A stretch of 64,000 bases of DNA from Diplolepis rosae (taxonomy: Eukaryota; Arthropoda; Insecta; Hymenoptera; Diplolepididae): the NCBI GenBank assembly GCA_030998225.1, contig JAPYXD010000741.1, forward strand, positions 496,001 to 560,000, read 5' to 3'. Shown here piece after piece: positions 10,410 through 20,527 of this stretch. The notes beneath the pieces are model-generated. The model was given only the letters and a program-made list of their open reading frames with translations, had not been told where the DNA came from and did no database searches. Made by a program: the position numbers and the translations under genes. Position 1 is the first letter of the stretch. Each line of letters starts with the position of its first letter.

Positions 10410-11578
10410 TCAGCTTCTTGAAATAATGAATGTTGTCTGTTTCCTCTTCGTAGTTCGTTTCTGGCTGTTAAATTTCTTTTCTTCTCGTATTGCTCTTTTT
10501 ACTATTTCATCAAATTTACTGGCTGTTCCTATTCGAATTTCTATTTCTGGTTTTAAACCTCGGAGAAAACAATCGATCGCGTCTTTTTCTAAGTTGTTTT
10601 CAAATTCAGCAGCTTCTTTACCATTATTATTTTGTTTATGACATTCGGGGATTTCTGCTACAATTTCCTGTATGCATGTTGCATAAGATAAAACACTTTC
10701 ATTTTCCCACATATATATTCTACCTAAATCTCCTTGTAGTTGGTATACGATTTTTGAAGGCGCAAAACTTGTTTTTAATTTCGGAATGAAGTTTTCTAAA
10801 TTATTAAAATAATTTCCGATGACGCATTTCCTGGCTTCTCCTGTAAGTTTACTTTTTAACAATTTTACCAAATTTGCTTCTGTATTAGGGACCATTTCTT
10901 TGGCTTCTTTACAAACTTCGATAAAAATTGTCAATGGTACTTTACTTGATCCGTCAAAATATGGAACAATCTCTAAAGCATCTCCTAGAGATACTTGTTG
11001 GTTTGTCGGTAAATTCATTTCGGTAGGTTGTGTTGGTAAATTATTCGGCAAATTATTTGGTAAATTATTTATAAAAACTTCTTTATCAGATTTCCTAGAG
11101 GTTGATAACGGGTGTGAAGACTTTGATGAATTAAGAGTCTGTTCAATATTTGCAGAATCGTCAATTATAGTTTGATTGCTTTTATCTGGTAAGGTTTCCT
11201 GGACTTGTTCAAATTCTAGATTTGGATTTTTAAATATTGTTGTTTGATTGAAAGATTCTAATGTCCTATTTAGTTGTGATTTTGTTGCAAAAGGATCTAT
11301 TAATTCGTATCTTTTTTGAGGTTTGGTGAGAATTTCATTATTTGAAATATCACCAAATTGATTTGGGCATAAAGTTTTATCGTACAAAGTAGAATTTGCT
11401 GTGATGCTTTCAAATATTGATTCTTCTGTTAGTGTTATATCTCCTGCGGTATCGTCAAATGACTGGTTAATTTGTGGTGTATCGTTGTACTTATCTCCTG
11501 CAATAATGATGCTATTATTTGGTCTGAAGAAAGTTTTTAACTTATCAAAAAATGGACTCTTTGGGTTTTTTGTTTCAA
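10410..11578 (-). CDS. Gag capsid-domain region
   Basis: The frame runs from the edge of the nested transposon. Its first about 18 codons (to 11579) are transposon sequence; the real Gag part begins IETKNPKSPFFDKL. The N-terminal half is Ser/Asn/Thr-rich with an NNLPNNLPNNLP repeat. The second half holds the capsid-like block IVPYFDGSSKVPLTIFIEV, LVKLLKSKLTGEARKCV and LSYATCIQEIVAEIPECHK, typical of Ty3/gypsy Gag, which forms the particle shell. The frame continues to 10410, where a frameshift precedes the zinc knuckles. The upstream half of the gene is on the other side of the insert (14253-14502). Confidence 0.8.
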
Positions 11579-11581
11579 TTA

Positions 11582-12050
11582 CACAGGCACACAAAAAAAA
11601 CCAAGTCTCTGATATTTGAACGCGACACATATGTTCCCATGTAATTTGATCCGCTGATCACGAATCCGCGGTCCAATTGACCCCATGACATCTGGGTCAA
11701 GGGCATTTGAAGGTCAAAATTGAACACACACATTTGAGTTGAAAAAAATGACTAATCTTTATGTTTTTTGGGTCGCTGAATAATAATTCGAGGTCGGTTT
11801 GACCTCAAGTAGTAAAGGTCAAGGTCAATTGAAGGTCAAACGTGTTTATTTTGGAAATAATGCATTTTTGACTGCAGATTCTGAAAGAACGGAAAATTTT
11901 ACGTCCAAAACTGTATTTTTTAATTTTTTTAATATGATCCAAAGGTCATTTCAAGGTCATTATAAGTGGTGATGTGGAGAATCAATTTAATCACTGCAAA
12001 AATACGAAAATATGATTCCCTTTACCTAAACTACTGTGGTAATATATTTT
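11582..12050 (+). repeat. Left terminal inverted repeat, AGGTCA-rich
   Basis: It matches the reverse complement of 13795-14249 with few differences. It contains many AGGTCA hexamers on both strands, including AAAGGTCAAGGTCAATTG, TTTGACCTCAAG, AAGGTCATTTCAAGGTCATT and GGTCAAGGGCATTTGAAGG. TCAAGGTCA is the extended half-site of monomer nuclear receptors such as FTZ-F1. Whether anything binds is not known. Confidence 0.85.
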
Positions 12051-12059
12051 GGTGGTTGC

Positions 12060-12301
12060 TGGATCAGAATACGAGGTCTTTTTGACCCCATCACACCTGG
12101 GTCAAGGGCATTTGAAGGTCGAAATTGGGAAAAATATCGTTTTAGTGGAATAAACTACTTATCATTATGTTTTTTGGTTCGCTGAATTCGAATTTGAGGT
12201 CGGTTTGATCTCAAGCTGTGAAGGTCAAGGTCATTTTAAGGTCAAACTTGTTTATTTTGAAAAGAAACTGCATGTTTGACTCCAGATTCTGAAAGAACGG
12301 A
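12060..12301 (+). repeat. Diverged direct copy of the left terminal region
   Basis: The segment from GGATCAGAATACGAGG to CAGATTCTGAAAGAACGGAG repeats 11648-11898 in the same orientation, about 410 bp downstream, with clear divergence. It again carries GGTCAAGGTCATTTT. It sits just before the start of the coding region, so it could also serve as promoter sequence. Confidence 0.7.
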
Positions 12302-12429
12302 GTAGTATCTATCAGTAATACCTATCTTGTGTCAGCACCCAGGGCACCTCCACGTGGTGACGGCGGAAACGGCTTTGTTTTTCTTGTTTGTTTTCCGGCT
12401 AAGCCCTGGGGTGAAGGCATGACGCCGTC

Positions 12430-13314
12430 ATGGCTGGCACAGGAAAGTCTACGATGCAGGGTCTTGGATGCCCAGTATCGGCGGTTGGTCAGGGTGAGCA
12501 AGCGGGCCCGCAATCATCGTCATCAAGTGACCGCAGCTCTTTACTAGTTGGTGACTTGGCTAATAAGGAGTATGATGCTACAAGAAGAATTGAAGATGCT
12601 GCAAGCCACTTTTGTGGCACTGATAAAAATATTTTTTGTTACGTTTGCGGGAAATATGAAGTAAGCAAATATCGTAGGTCAATGAATAAAAAATGTACAG
12701 ATATATATGAGAAATGTTATAAAAAAAAACTTTCTGTTCAAAATTCAACGTTTGCTCCAGAAACTATTTGCTGCTCTTGTTTTAATATGCTTATCCGATG
12801 GGATAAAACCAGAAATGATAAAATTTTGAAATATACTTCACCAGTAATATGGTCAATACCTGAATCCGAGAAAGATTGTTATTTTTGCAATACCAATGTT
12901 AAAGGATTCAACGTTAAAACAAAGTCACAGATATCATACGCACTAGTATCTTCCGTTGTACCAGCAAAATCTAGGGTAGAGTGTGCTGACGAAAAAATGG
13001 ATACGAGTCCATCAATGAATGAAGCTTCAACGAGTAAAGAAACTGATAGGGAGGAATGGTTTGACAGTGTAGAAGAATCTCTCGATAGCTCCGACCAAGA
13101 TGATCATGAAGAAGAATATATTCCAAAATTGAGGGAGGAAAAAAATAAACCTGTAAAACTATTCAATCAAGAAAGTTTAAGTAATTTTATCAGGGATATG
13201 GGGCTTCCTAAAGATGCTTCTGAATACATGGCCGCTGTGTTGAAAAATCGAGGAATGCTTGAACGGGGAACGAAGTCATCAGTCTACAGAAATAGAGAAA
13301 ATAGAAAAAAATAG
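12430..13314 (+). CDS. Uncharacterised Cys-rich arthropod protein, N-terminal part
   Basis: A 294-codon frame. Residues 60-165 hold a zinc-binding type pattern: FCYVCGKY, KKCTDIYEKCY, TICCSCFNMLIRW and VIWSIPESEKDCYFC followed by NVKGFNVKTK. The middle is acidic and Ser-rich (SVEESLDSSDQDDHEEEYIP). The end LSNFIRDMGLPKDASEYMAAVLKNRGML introduces a helical domain. I recognise this domain order as a family found many times per genome in arthropods, with no known function to me. It lacks any transposase catalytic motif I can see. The frame stops at 13314, while the family's C-terminal signature follows at 13344, so the middle of the protein is missing. The MAGTGKST start is not a genuine P-loop. 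Confidence 0.7.
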   Translation: MAGTGKSTMQGLGCPVSAVGQGEQAGPQSSSSSDRSSLLVGDLANKEYDATRRIEDAASHFCGTDKNIFCYVCGKYEVSKYRRSMNKKCTDIYEKCYKKKLSVQNSTFAPETICCSCFNMLIRWDKTRNDKILKYTSPVIWSIPESEKDCYFCNTNVKGFNVKTKSQISYALVSSVVPAKSRVECADEKMDTSPSMNEASTSKETDREEWFDSVEESLDSSDQDDHEEEYIPKLREEKNKPVKLFNQESLSNFIRDMGLPKDASEYMAAVLKNRGMLERGTKSSVYRNRENRKK

Positions 13315-13343
13315 AGAAAAATAACAAAACTATTGTAGCAAAT

Positions 13344-13667
13344 ATGATAAGAAACTATAAGTGTTTGGGATGTTTGATGAGTCACAAAGTTCATTTTATG
13401 GATGCTCATCTCAGCTATTTCCCTGATAACTTGGGAGATTACAGCAAAGAACAAGGGGAACGGTTCCATCAAGATCTGAAAGAGGCTGAAACTAGATGGC
13501 AAGGGAAATGGGACGTAAATATGTTGGCGGACTACTGTTGGTTACTGAAAAGAGATCGAGTGTCAGATGATGAAGAAGATGACGAGAGCGCAAAAAGAAT
13601 TAGAAATCCGCTACACAGATCCTTCGAAAGTAAAAGAAAGCGTTATAGAAGAAAAAACAATAGCTAA
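13344..13667 (+). pseudogene. C-terminal part of the same uncharacterised protein
   Basis: 107 codons: KVHFMDAHLSYFPDNLG, GERFHQDLKEAETRWQGKW and NMLADYCWLLKRD, then a basic tail rich in Arg and Lys. This block is the conserved C-terminus of the family whose N-terminus is at 12430-13314. The frame differs from the N-terminal piece by one, and about 30 bp of A-rich sequence separates them. Comparison with the family's usual length suggests an internal deletion of several hundred codons. Probably non-functional as a whole; the C-terminal block itself is well preserved. Confidence 0.65.
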
Positions 13668-14249
13668 GTCTCATATTTATAGTTCTGCAGAGATTCAGTT
13701 CTTTTTTTACCTTGATGGGGCGACCCTTATCTTGTCCTTGAGGAGACAGACGAACCTTGTATTCTGGTTCAACGATCACCAAAATATATTACCGCAATAG
13801 TTTAGGTGAAGGGAACCATATTTTCGTATTTTTGCAGTGATTAAATTGATTCTCCACATCACCACTTATAATGACCTTGAAATGACCTTTGGATCATATT
13901 AAAAAAATTAAAAAATACAGTTTTGGACGTAAAATTTTCCGTTCTTTCAGAATCTGCAGTCAAAAATGCATTATTTCCAAAATAAACACGTTTGACCTTC
14001 AAATGACCTTGACCTTTACTACTTGAGGTCAAACCGACCTCGAATTATTATTCAGCGACCCAAAAAACATAAAGATTAGTCATTTTTTTCAACTCAAATG
14101 TGTGTGTTCAATTTTGACCTTCAAATGCCCTTGACCCAGATGTCATGGGGTCAATTGGACCGCGGATTCGTGATCAGCGGATCAAATTACATGGGAACAT
14201 ATGTGTCGCGTTCAAATATCAGATACTTGGTTTCTTTTGTGTGCCTGTG
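13668..14249 (+). repeat. Right terminal inverted repeat, AGGTCA-rich
   Basis: From about 13795 this is the mirror of 11582-12000, ending GTGTGCCTGTG. It holds the same TGACCTT and TGACCTC clusters. The first about 130 bp (13668-13795) is unique sequence after the coding region and has no other feature I can name. Confidence 0.85.
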
Positions 14250-14252
14250 TTA

Positions 14253-14502
14253 TTGATTTATTTTGAGCACTGATATCGGGATCAGAAATACTTCCAACGC
14301 TGATGTCTAACAGATCAGTTTGATCTAAAGCACTCGATTTTTCTGAATATTGCAAGAATTTATCTGTATCTTCTCGAGATTTCCGTTTTGGTTTAAGCAG
14401 ACTGCGAAGTTTTTCTAATTTCTTCCGCTAAAGTTGGATTTTTCTTTGCTTGGCTACGAGTTATAGTACCCTTTTTACTGGCGTCTTGGGGTGGAACCGA
14501 CA
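14253..14502 (-). pseudogene. Gag N-terminal part, upstream of the insert
   Basis: A frame opening at an ATG near 14502 encodes SVPPQDASKKGTITRSQAKK and, after a frameshift near 14405, LDQTDLLDISVGSISDPD and SAQNKSI up to the transposon edge. Removal of the nested element brings this in frame with IETKNPK on the other side. I take 14502 as the likely Gag start because the protein begins there with a basic, proline-containing segment, but the pre-gag ORF upstream could instead be continuous with it in an intact copy. Confidence 0.6.
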
Positions 14503-14642
14503 TTGATGTTTTGCATATTTTGTTGTTACAAAAAAAAAATTGACATTAAATTTAATTTATTATCAATATTATAATTTGTTTTCCAATAAAAACAATTTTC
14601 CTTTTCTTATAAATCTTTAATTATCTTAACCTTATTCTTTTC

Positions 14643-15152
14643 TTAACTGCAAATATTTATTATTCTAGGCAAAAAGTTTTTATTAGGTATGATAATGGGT
14701 TCTCCTGTCTGTTTCTGATTCTGAATCTGAAGATATGGTTGTAATTTCGATATTTGATATTTGATCTTTATTGGAAAGTAGTTATTTGAATTTTCTTCAG
14801 GTTCCGAGTCAGAGCAAATACTTGAAGTTTCGATAATTGGGGATAGATAATCAGAAATTTTATTTTCTGTTAATATTAATTCAGGTTCGGGATTTTTTGA
14901 TTCAAAGTTTTCTGGTACAGATTCGATTTCTGGATCTTGGTTCTTTTCTAATTTACGCGAAATCTTATTTTTTATATATTTGCTTCTTTTCTCTAGCAAT
15001 TGTTCAAATAACTCTGAAAATTCAACGTCGTTTTTTATTTCTCTTATTTCACAAGTTGTTAGTTTCAACTCATCTATATGTTTTCCTGCTCGGGAGCGTT
15101 TTAGGGTATGTTTAACTGGGGGTGAAGACATGTAAAATACAGTATTGTACAA
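14643..15152 (-). CDS. Pre-gag ORF of the gypsy element
   Basis: 169 codons; the better start is probably the second Met (MSSPPVKHTLKRSRAGK). It is basic at the start, then charged and helical (EIREIKNDVEFSELFEQLLEKRSKY), then acidic and Ser-rich (SICSDSEPEENSNN). It has no Cys motif, signal peptide or membrane segment. It lies between the leader and gag and ends about 140 bp before the gag ATG at 14502. It may be an accessory protein, or the true N-terminus of Gag separated by decay. No family recognised. Confidence 0.5.
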   Translation of the reverse strand: MYNTVFYMSSPPVKHTLKRSRAGKHIDELKLTTCEIREIKNDVEFSELFEQLLEKRSKYIKNKISRKLEKNQDPEIESVPENFESKNPEPELILTENKISDYLSPIIETSSICSDSEPEENSNNYFPIKIKYQISKLQPYLQIQNQKQTGEPIIIPNKNFLPRIINICS

Positions 15153-16615
15153 AATATGACTTATGTATATTTTGGTTTTGCATATATATATATATATATA
15201 TATATTTTTTCAAACAAATTTACAGATATATGTTTTTTATTACAGAGTTTATTTTAGTTGTTTGATTTAAAAAAAAAATTTCGTTTAATTCTGATTTCTA
15301 AACAAATATTTTGTTACGTAAATTTGGTGTATAGTGTACTTGTGCAATTTTTTATAGGAAAAATTCCAATTCTGGTATTCAAAAACTCTAATGTAAGGAT
15401 AGCTGAGCGCGCAATTCGCTGATCGCTTTTTAATGTAACTTCCCACGAAAGTAAAAAGCTATATCCTTAAACAAATTTTTGATTACAGTAATCAAAATTT
15501 CGGATTCAAAATTTATTAAATTAATTCTTAATCTGCTTCTGAAACTCTAGTTTGGGGATAGTTGAGCGCGCAATTCGCTAGTCGCTGTTTAATATAACTT
15601 CCCACAAAAGTGAAAAGCTATATCCCAAAACAAATTTCAGTCACAGGAATGAAAATCAATAATAATAAATGTTTATTTTAATATCCTATTTTGTGGTTTC
15701 AATTATTCGATCTTTCTGTGGTGAAAAGATTAGTCAAGCTAGACTCAAGCACAGAATTTTTGGTAATTATACGACTCACAGAAATCACGACAGTCGAAAA
15801 TCAGAATTGTTGTAGTATCAAATTAATTAGGCTCGACTCAAGCACAAATTTCCTGCTTAATTCAGATAATGTACAAAATTCTGATAATCGTCAAGAAATT
15901 GAAGGTGTCAGTTTTTTGTTAACAAAGGAAAAATAAAAGTTAAAACAGTAAAATACAAGCACTTCGAGGTTTGCCTCACCCAAATGATGGTGACCGCTCG
16001 ACGAATCCAAAGAGGACTTATGCTTTCGTGTGCTTAATTTCTTTTCTGCTTTAAAACTTTAATTTAATCTTAGTTACCAAGTGATGAATTTTTGAAGTAC
16101 TGGATTAGACAAGGATGACTCAAGCACAAGCCCTGAATAATCTTTTGTACTTGCAGAAATTCGAAAATAAGAAATAAATTTGCGAAAAAAAAGAAAATTT
16201 TTATTTAAAATCTTGGAAAAAAAAAGTAAAAAAATTTAAATTTATTTTCTTCATTTAAATTTTTTAAACCCTTCACTTGCACAATCTTGCTACAAAGAAT
16301 GCATGCAAGGTTTGTTCAGGGTACCGTTTTATTTTATTGACGATGGCAGAGCTTGCGAACACGCGAAGTATACCAACAAATTTTAATTTGAAAATTTTTT
16401 TTTAATACAACACTTTTTCACTCAAAACATAAGTCATAATTTGCATATAATATAAGAAAGAATTTCTACGTATGAATATAATCTCTCTCTTTTTATTAGG
16501 TATATATGTATATTTGAAAATTTTCATAAGACTTAATTATTCTAAAAAAAAAAAAATTTTTATTAATCAATTAATTTATAAATTCTCTCTTTTTGTTGTT
16601 GTCAGCTTTTTGTGT
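15153..16615 (-). other. Gypsy leader region with internal repeats
   Basis: About 1.46 kb between the primer site and the first ORF, without a gene. It contains a TA microsatellite (15182-15206), two tandem 158-bp units starting near 15385 and 15543 (shared blocks GAGCGCGCAATTCGCT, ATAACTTCCCAC and AAAGCTATATCC), and the 12-mer GACTCAAGCACA three times (15742, 15835, 16117). Such a leader would hold packaging and translation signals, but none can be assigned. Confidence 0.6.
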
Positions 16616-16633
16616 TTCCCGGCCGATGCACCA
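16616..16633 (-). promoter_or_regulatory. Primer binding site, tRNA-Gly(GCC)
   Basis: The minus strand reads TGGTGCATCGGCCGGGAA, complementary to the last 18 nt of an insect tRNA-Gly(GCC) including CCA. It primes minus-strand DNA synthesis. It lies 17 nt inside the LTR edge (spacer 16634-16650), which is longer than usual. Confidence 0.85.
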
Positions 16634-16650
16634 AAAATAATAAAGGGGTA

Positions 16651-17633
16651 TGTGACGTCTTGATTACTTACCCCCTATTATTATATTTAATTTGTTTTCC
16701 CCGTTTAGAATGATAAAGAAATCTAGAGGATTTCTAAACCGAAACTGGGTGAGGGAAGCCAACAACAAATAAATATTCAAATATTTTACAATTATCAACT
16801 TTATTTTATGAGAACTCCCTTTAATATAAACTTGTATGAGAGAGAAAGAAAGAGAGAGAGAGTTATAAATATTCCTAAATATTAGATGGGGTGATGATAA
16901 AAACGCTTACTCTTGTTGAATCCTCTTAGCAATCACTGATAAGCCGAATGTTGCACTAGCCGTCTCTGCTTGATAGTGGGGGCGTGAAGGAAGATACTGG
17001 AGACGGGTCCAAGAATACTGACTGATGGTTTGAAGAAAACAATCTGAGTGCCGGGCGATGGTTGAAGAAGACACTGGAGAAACTTGTTGGTAGCCGAGTT
17101 CCGGGCGAAGATTGAAGAAGACACTGACTTTTGCCAATTAGCAGCTAGTTTTATAGGTCCTCATTTGGGGCAAAATCCCCTCTATTAGTTGATATTATGA
17201 GTCAGAAACAACACGTAGACGCGTTTTCTAAGAATTGTTTTGCTGAGTGCTGGCTTATAGTTCGGCACGTGCTGAACTTGTCTCTTCCGGTGGTCAGAAT
17301 TGCCATATTAGGAAAAAGATCTAGATCAATACTCCTACTCTTTGGTTTCTCCGATTTTCCTTCTTTCCGTAGCGGCAGACCCCCCGCTTAATCTTCTACC
17401 TGTGCCTACAGGTCTGGAAGGTTTGTTGACACAACGCGGTTAGACGGAGTTCTTCTTCCACAATGACTAATACCCTTACTATGTTTGTTCATGGTTTCTC
17501 ACTCCTCTCTTTCCCTTTAGAGCTTGTTTACATTACGCATCTAATGCTTCCGCGTGCTTTACAATTGTAGATGCTTTCGTTAATATAAAAAGTATTATTA
17601 TTTATGTAATACAGATTGTCACAGGACGTGACA
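16651..17633 (-). repeat. Gypsy LTR (5' LTR in element orientation)
   Basis: The 983-bp partner of 316-1300, with the same TGTGACGTC...GACGTGACA ends. Transcription of the element should start in this LTR, running leftwards. It is followed by target duplication CTTA (17634-17637) and the continuation of the foldback arm. Confidence 0.93.
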
Positions 17634-17637
17634 CTTA

Positions 17638-20527
17638 GGCCAAAAAAAGTAAGATAAAAATTCTTTCACCATAAAACTAAGAATGTAGATTTAAAACTTA
17701 TTATGTCATATATTTATCTCATCTTAATGGAAAATACTTGAAAAATAATTCTCTGTTTCAATATTTTTTAAATGTACGAATGTTTAAGAAATTCATAAGT
17801 ATTTAACCTTTTTATGAAAATTTTCAAATAACGCTTTTGTTGACAAAGTTGCAAATTTTTCAATAATTGATTTATTGTATTGTAAGTTTAAATATGAGAC
17901 GACTTTAAATTTCACAATAACATTATTTTTCAAGTACTTAAACCTTTCTTCAATTTTGAGAATTCTTCCCGAGGTTTATTTCAGATGAGTGACTATATTT
18001 CTTTTTTTAATGAAAACATTTGTAATTCTAAATATTCAATGTTTGAAATAGAAATATTAACCAAAAGATTTTCAAGTTCTGGGAATCAACTGCTTTAATA
18101 ATACAATTTTTCTTCTCTGTAAAGCATCTCAATTTTCAAATTAAAAGTCTCCACAAAGGTTAAAAAAACTTAAGATGAAAATACTTTTATTTAAAAATTT
18201 TAAATACAGATTTCAAACTCAAACCTTATTTGCCTAAAATAAACGTCTCAAAGATCTTGTAGAAATAAAGGGAGATTTGAGTACTTCAAAAATAAATTTT
18301 TAGTAATATGTTAAACTTAATAAATGTTCAAAGCTTTAATCAGAATATCAGTTGACAAATTTTTACTTGTGTAAATTAACTCACCCAATTTGAAAATTAT
18401 GAGAAAAAATATTTTATTTAAAAAATAGGAGGTTAAACATTTTTTAATTGATGTTTTCATTTAAACCATCAAACATTCATTAATTTAAAATTGTACTCAA
18501 AACTTTATCTTACAGCGTTCCAATCGTTCCACAATTTTACAAAATCTTATAAATCTTTATTTTATAGGGAAATGTTTTTTAAAATATTCGAAAAATAAGT
18601 GCAATTATTCAAATTAAATATTTCGTAACGTTTTAAATTTTGCCGATTTTACAAAATTGCTGGGAGATTTGAACACTGATTAAATAATCTTGCAATGCAA
18701 TTATAAGTCAATAAATGCTTAAAGATTTATCTCAAGTTTCTCAGGTCCAAAATGAAAATATTTTGCACTAGATTTGAATTTAAATTTTAACTTAATTTTA
18801 TGTGGCCTAAGCACAGATTTTGTATTTCAAAAAATTAAATGTTGTACAAAATTGAAGTATTTTCTGAATCAAGTGGTTGATTTATAAAACTTAAAAATGT
18901 TGTAATTAATATCTTCATATAAAACTTTAAGCATTTATTCACCTTAAATTTCATTGAAAAATTCTATATTTAGTGTTCAAACCTTCCTAAAAATTCGCAA
19001 GAATAGGAAAATTAAAAATGACAAAGTATTTCATTTAAAAAATCACTATCGTTTTCTTGATATTTGGAAAAACATTTGCCTGAAAATTATCCATAAGATT
19101 TTCTTAAGTCGTAACAAGATTTTTTGTAGAGCATTTCATGTTTTCAATGAAAAGTCTGTGCTTAGGCTACAAATATCGAAGGTGAAAATATTTCTAACAT
19201 AAAACTGAGAATGTAAATTTTAAACTTGAATTTTATGTTTATCTCTTCTTAATAGAAAATAACTCTCTAATTGAAATATTTTTAAATATTCGAAATTGGT
19301 AAGGAGTATTGAAATTTGAAACTTATGATTTAAGCTTTGATTTGAAAAAGTAAAAATCTTTTCATTTTGTATATTGATTTAAATTTTAATTATTTATTGA
19401 CATCAAATTTCACGGAAATTTTATTCTTAAAGAGTTCAAATCCTTATAAAATTTTACAGGGTCCTTTAGATGTTTATTTCGGGCAGATTGTCCTCAAAAT
19501 ATCGACATAAAGAAGCGTTATTTCTCTAACTACATATTTCTTAAATTTAAAACCACGAATTTCACAAATAAATTAATGATGTAATATAGAAAATTCTAAA
19601 CTGGCAATCATTTGAAAAGTTTTGAAGCAATCGAATTTAACTTTAAGCAAAAAGGCACACAAACAAAAAAATTGTTAACTGAAAAATAAAATATTTGAAG
19701 CAAAATAAACAAAAATGACTATGAAAATTATTACACTCAATACTAATAAAATACAAGAGTAAACAAGTAAAAGTAAACTTACCACTTATTCTACCTTTTC
19801 TACTAAACTTCGGAGTACTAAAATTATAAACTTTTCGGCTCTGGAGTGAATCTGCAGTAAATCCGATTTTTTAAGCAGTATTTCAAAATGAACGCTTCCG
19901 TGATGGGCAAATCAACTATTTACACACTTGATCTTATATGAAAGCTTTATGTTTAATTGCGTATACGTTATTGTGAAATTTAAAGTCGTCTCATATTTAA
20001 ACTTACAATACAATAAAAAATTTGGAAATTTTCATAGAAGGGTTAAATACTTATGAATTTCTTAAATATTCGTACATTTAAAAAATATTGAAACAGAGAA
20101 TTATTTTTTAAGTATTTTCCATTAAGATGAGATAAATATATGACATAATAAGTTTTAAATCTACATTCTTAGTTTTATGGTGAAAGAATATTTATCCTAC
20201 TATTTTTGGCCTAAGCACAGATTTTAAATTCCAAATATAACAATGTTCTACAGAGCTGAATTACTTTTTGAATCAAGTATAGTCATTTACAAAGCTAATT
20301 ACAAAGCTTCAAAATTTTGTAATTAAAATCTTGATTTAAAACTTTAAGCATTTATTGACCTTGAATTCCATTGGAAAATTTTTTTACTGTTCAAATCTTC
20401 CCCCGATTTAAAAAGAACAGACAAATTAAAAATTACCAAATATTTCATTAAAAAGATTGAACTCGTACATATGATCTTGTCAAATTGTAACAAGATCTCA
20501 ACACTTCGAACAAAAATGTTCATGTAA
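17638..20527. repeat. Foldback element, main part
   Basis: With 1-315 this forms a palindrome: 17634-17925 pairs with about 19968-20215, and 1-315 pairs with 20215-20527. The 2-kb loop (about 17926-19967) is AT-rich, without coding sequence, and carries diverged copies of the arm blocks (GGCCTAAGCACAGATTTT near 18800, GTGCTTAGGCTACAAAT near 19155). No transposase is present. The arm family recurs at 20528-21040 and in the large hAT palindrome. Confidence 0.75.

Larger units (their letters stand above)
11582..14249 (+). mobile_element. TTA-flanked DNA transposon inserted in gag
   Basis: Terminal inverted repeats begin CACAGGCACAC and extend about 430 bp on each side. The 3-bp target duplication TTA is at 11579-11581 and 14250-14252. 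A 3-bp TWA duplication fits PIF/Harbinger-type insertion, but no transposase is encoded. If the element and one TTA are removed, the two gag pieces meet in frame, which confirms the boundaries. Inside is an uncharacterised cysteine-rich protein in two pieces. The left subterminal region is partly duplicated (12060-12301). Confidence 0.88.
316..17633 (-). mobile_element. Ty3/gypsy LTR retrotransposon, complete but inactivated
   Basis: Long terminal repeats at 316-1300 and 16651-17633 flank a minus-strand coding region in the order pre-gag ORF, gag, protease, RT/RNase H, integrase, which is the Ty3/gypsy order. The 4-bp target duplication CTTA is at 312-315 and 17634-17637. A tRNA-Gly primer site lies at 16616-16633 and a polypurine tract at 1301-1311. 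By eye the LTRs differ by about 14 substitutions plus a 3-nt indel, so insertion was not ancient. The coding region carries frameshifts, a catalytic RT substitution and a nested DNA transposon in gag. No envelope gene is recognisable. The element inserted into the left arm of a foldback repeat. Confidence 0.93.

Noticed and set aside
12430..12460. P-loop (Walker A) suggested by MAGTGKST
   Set aside because: The motif lacks the correct spacing of the first Gly and no Walker B or NTPase fold follows.
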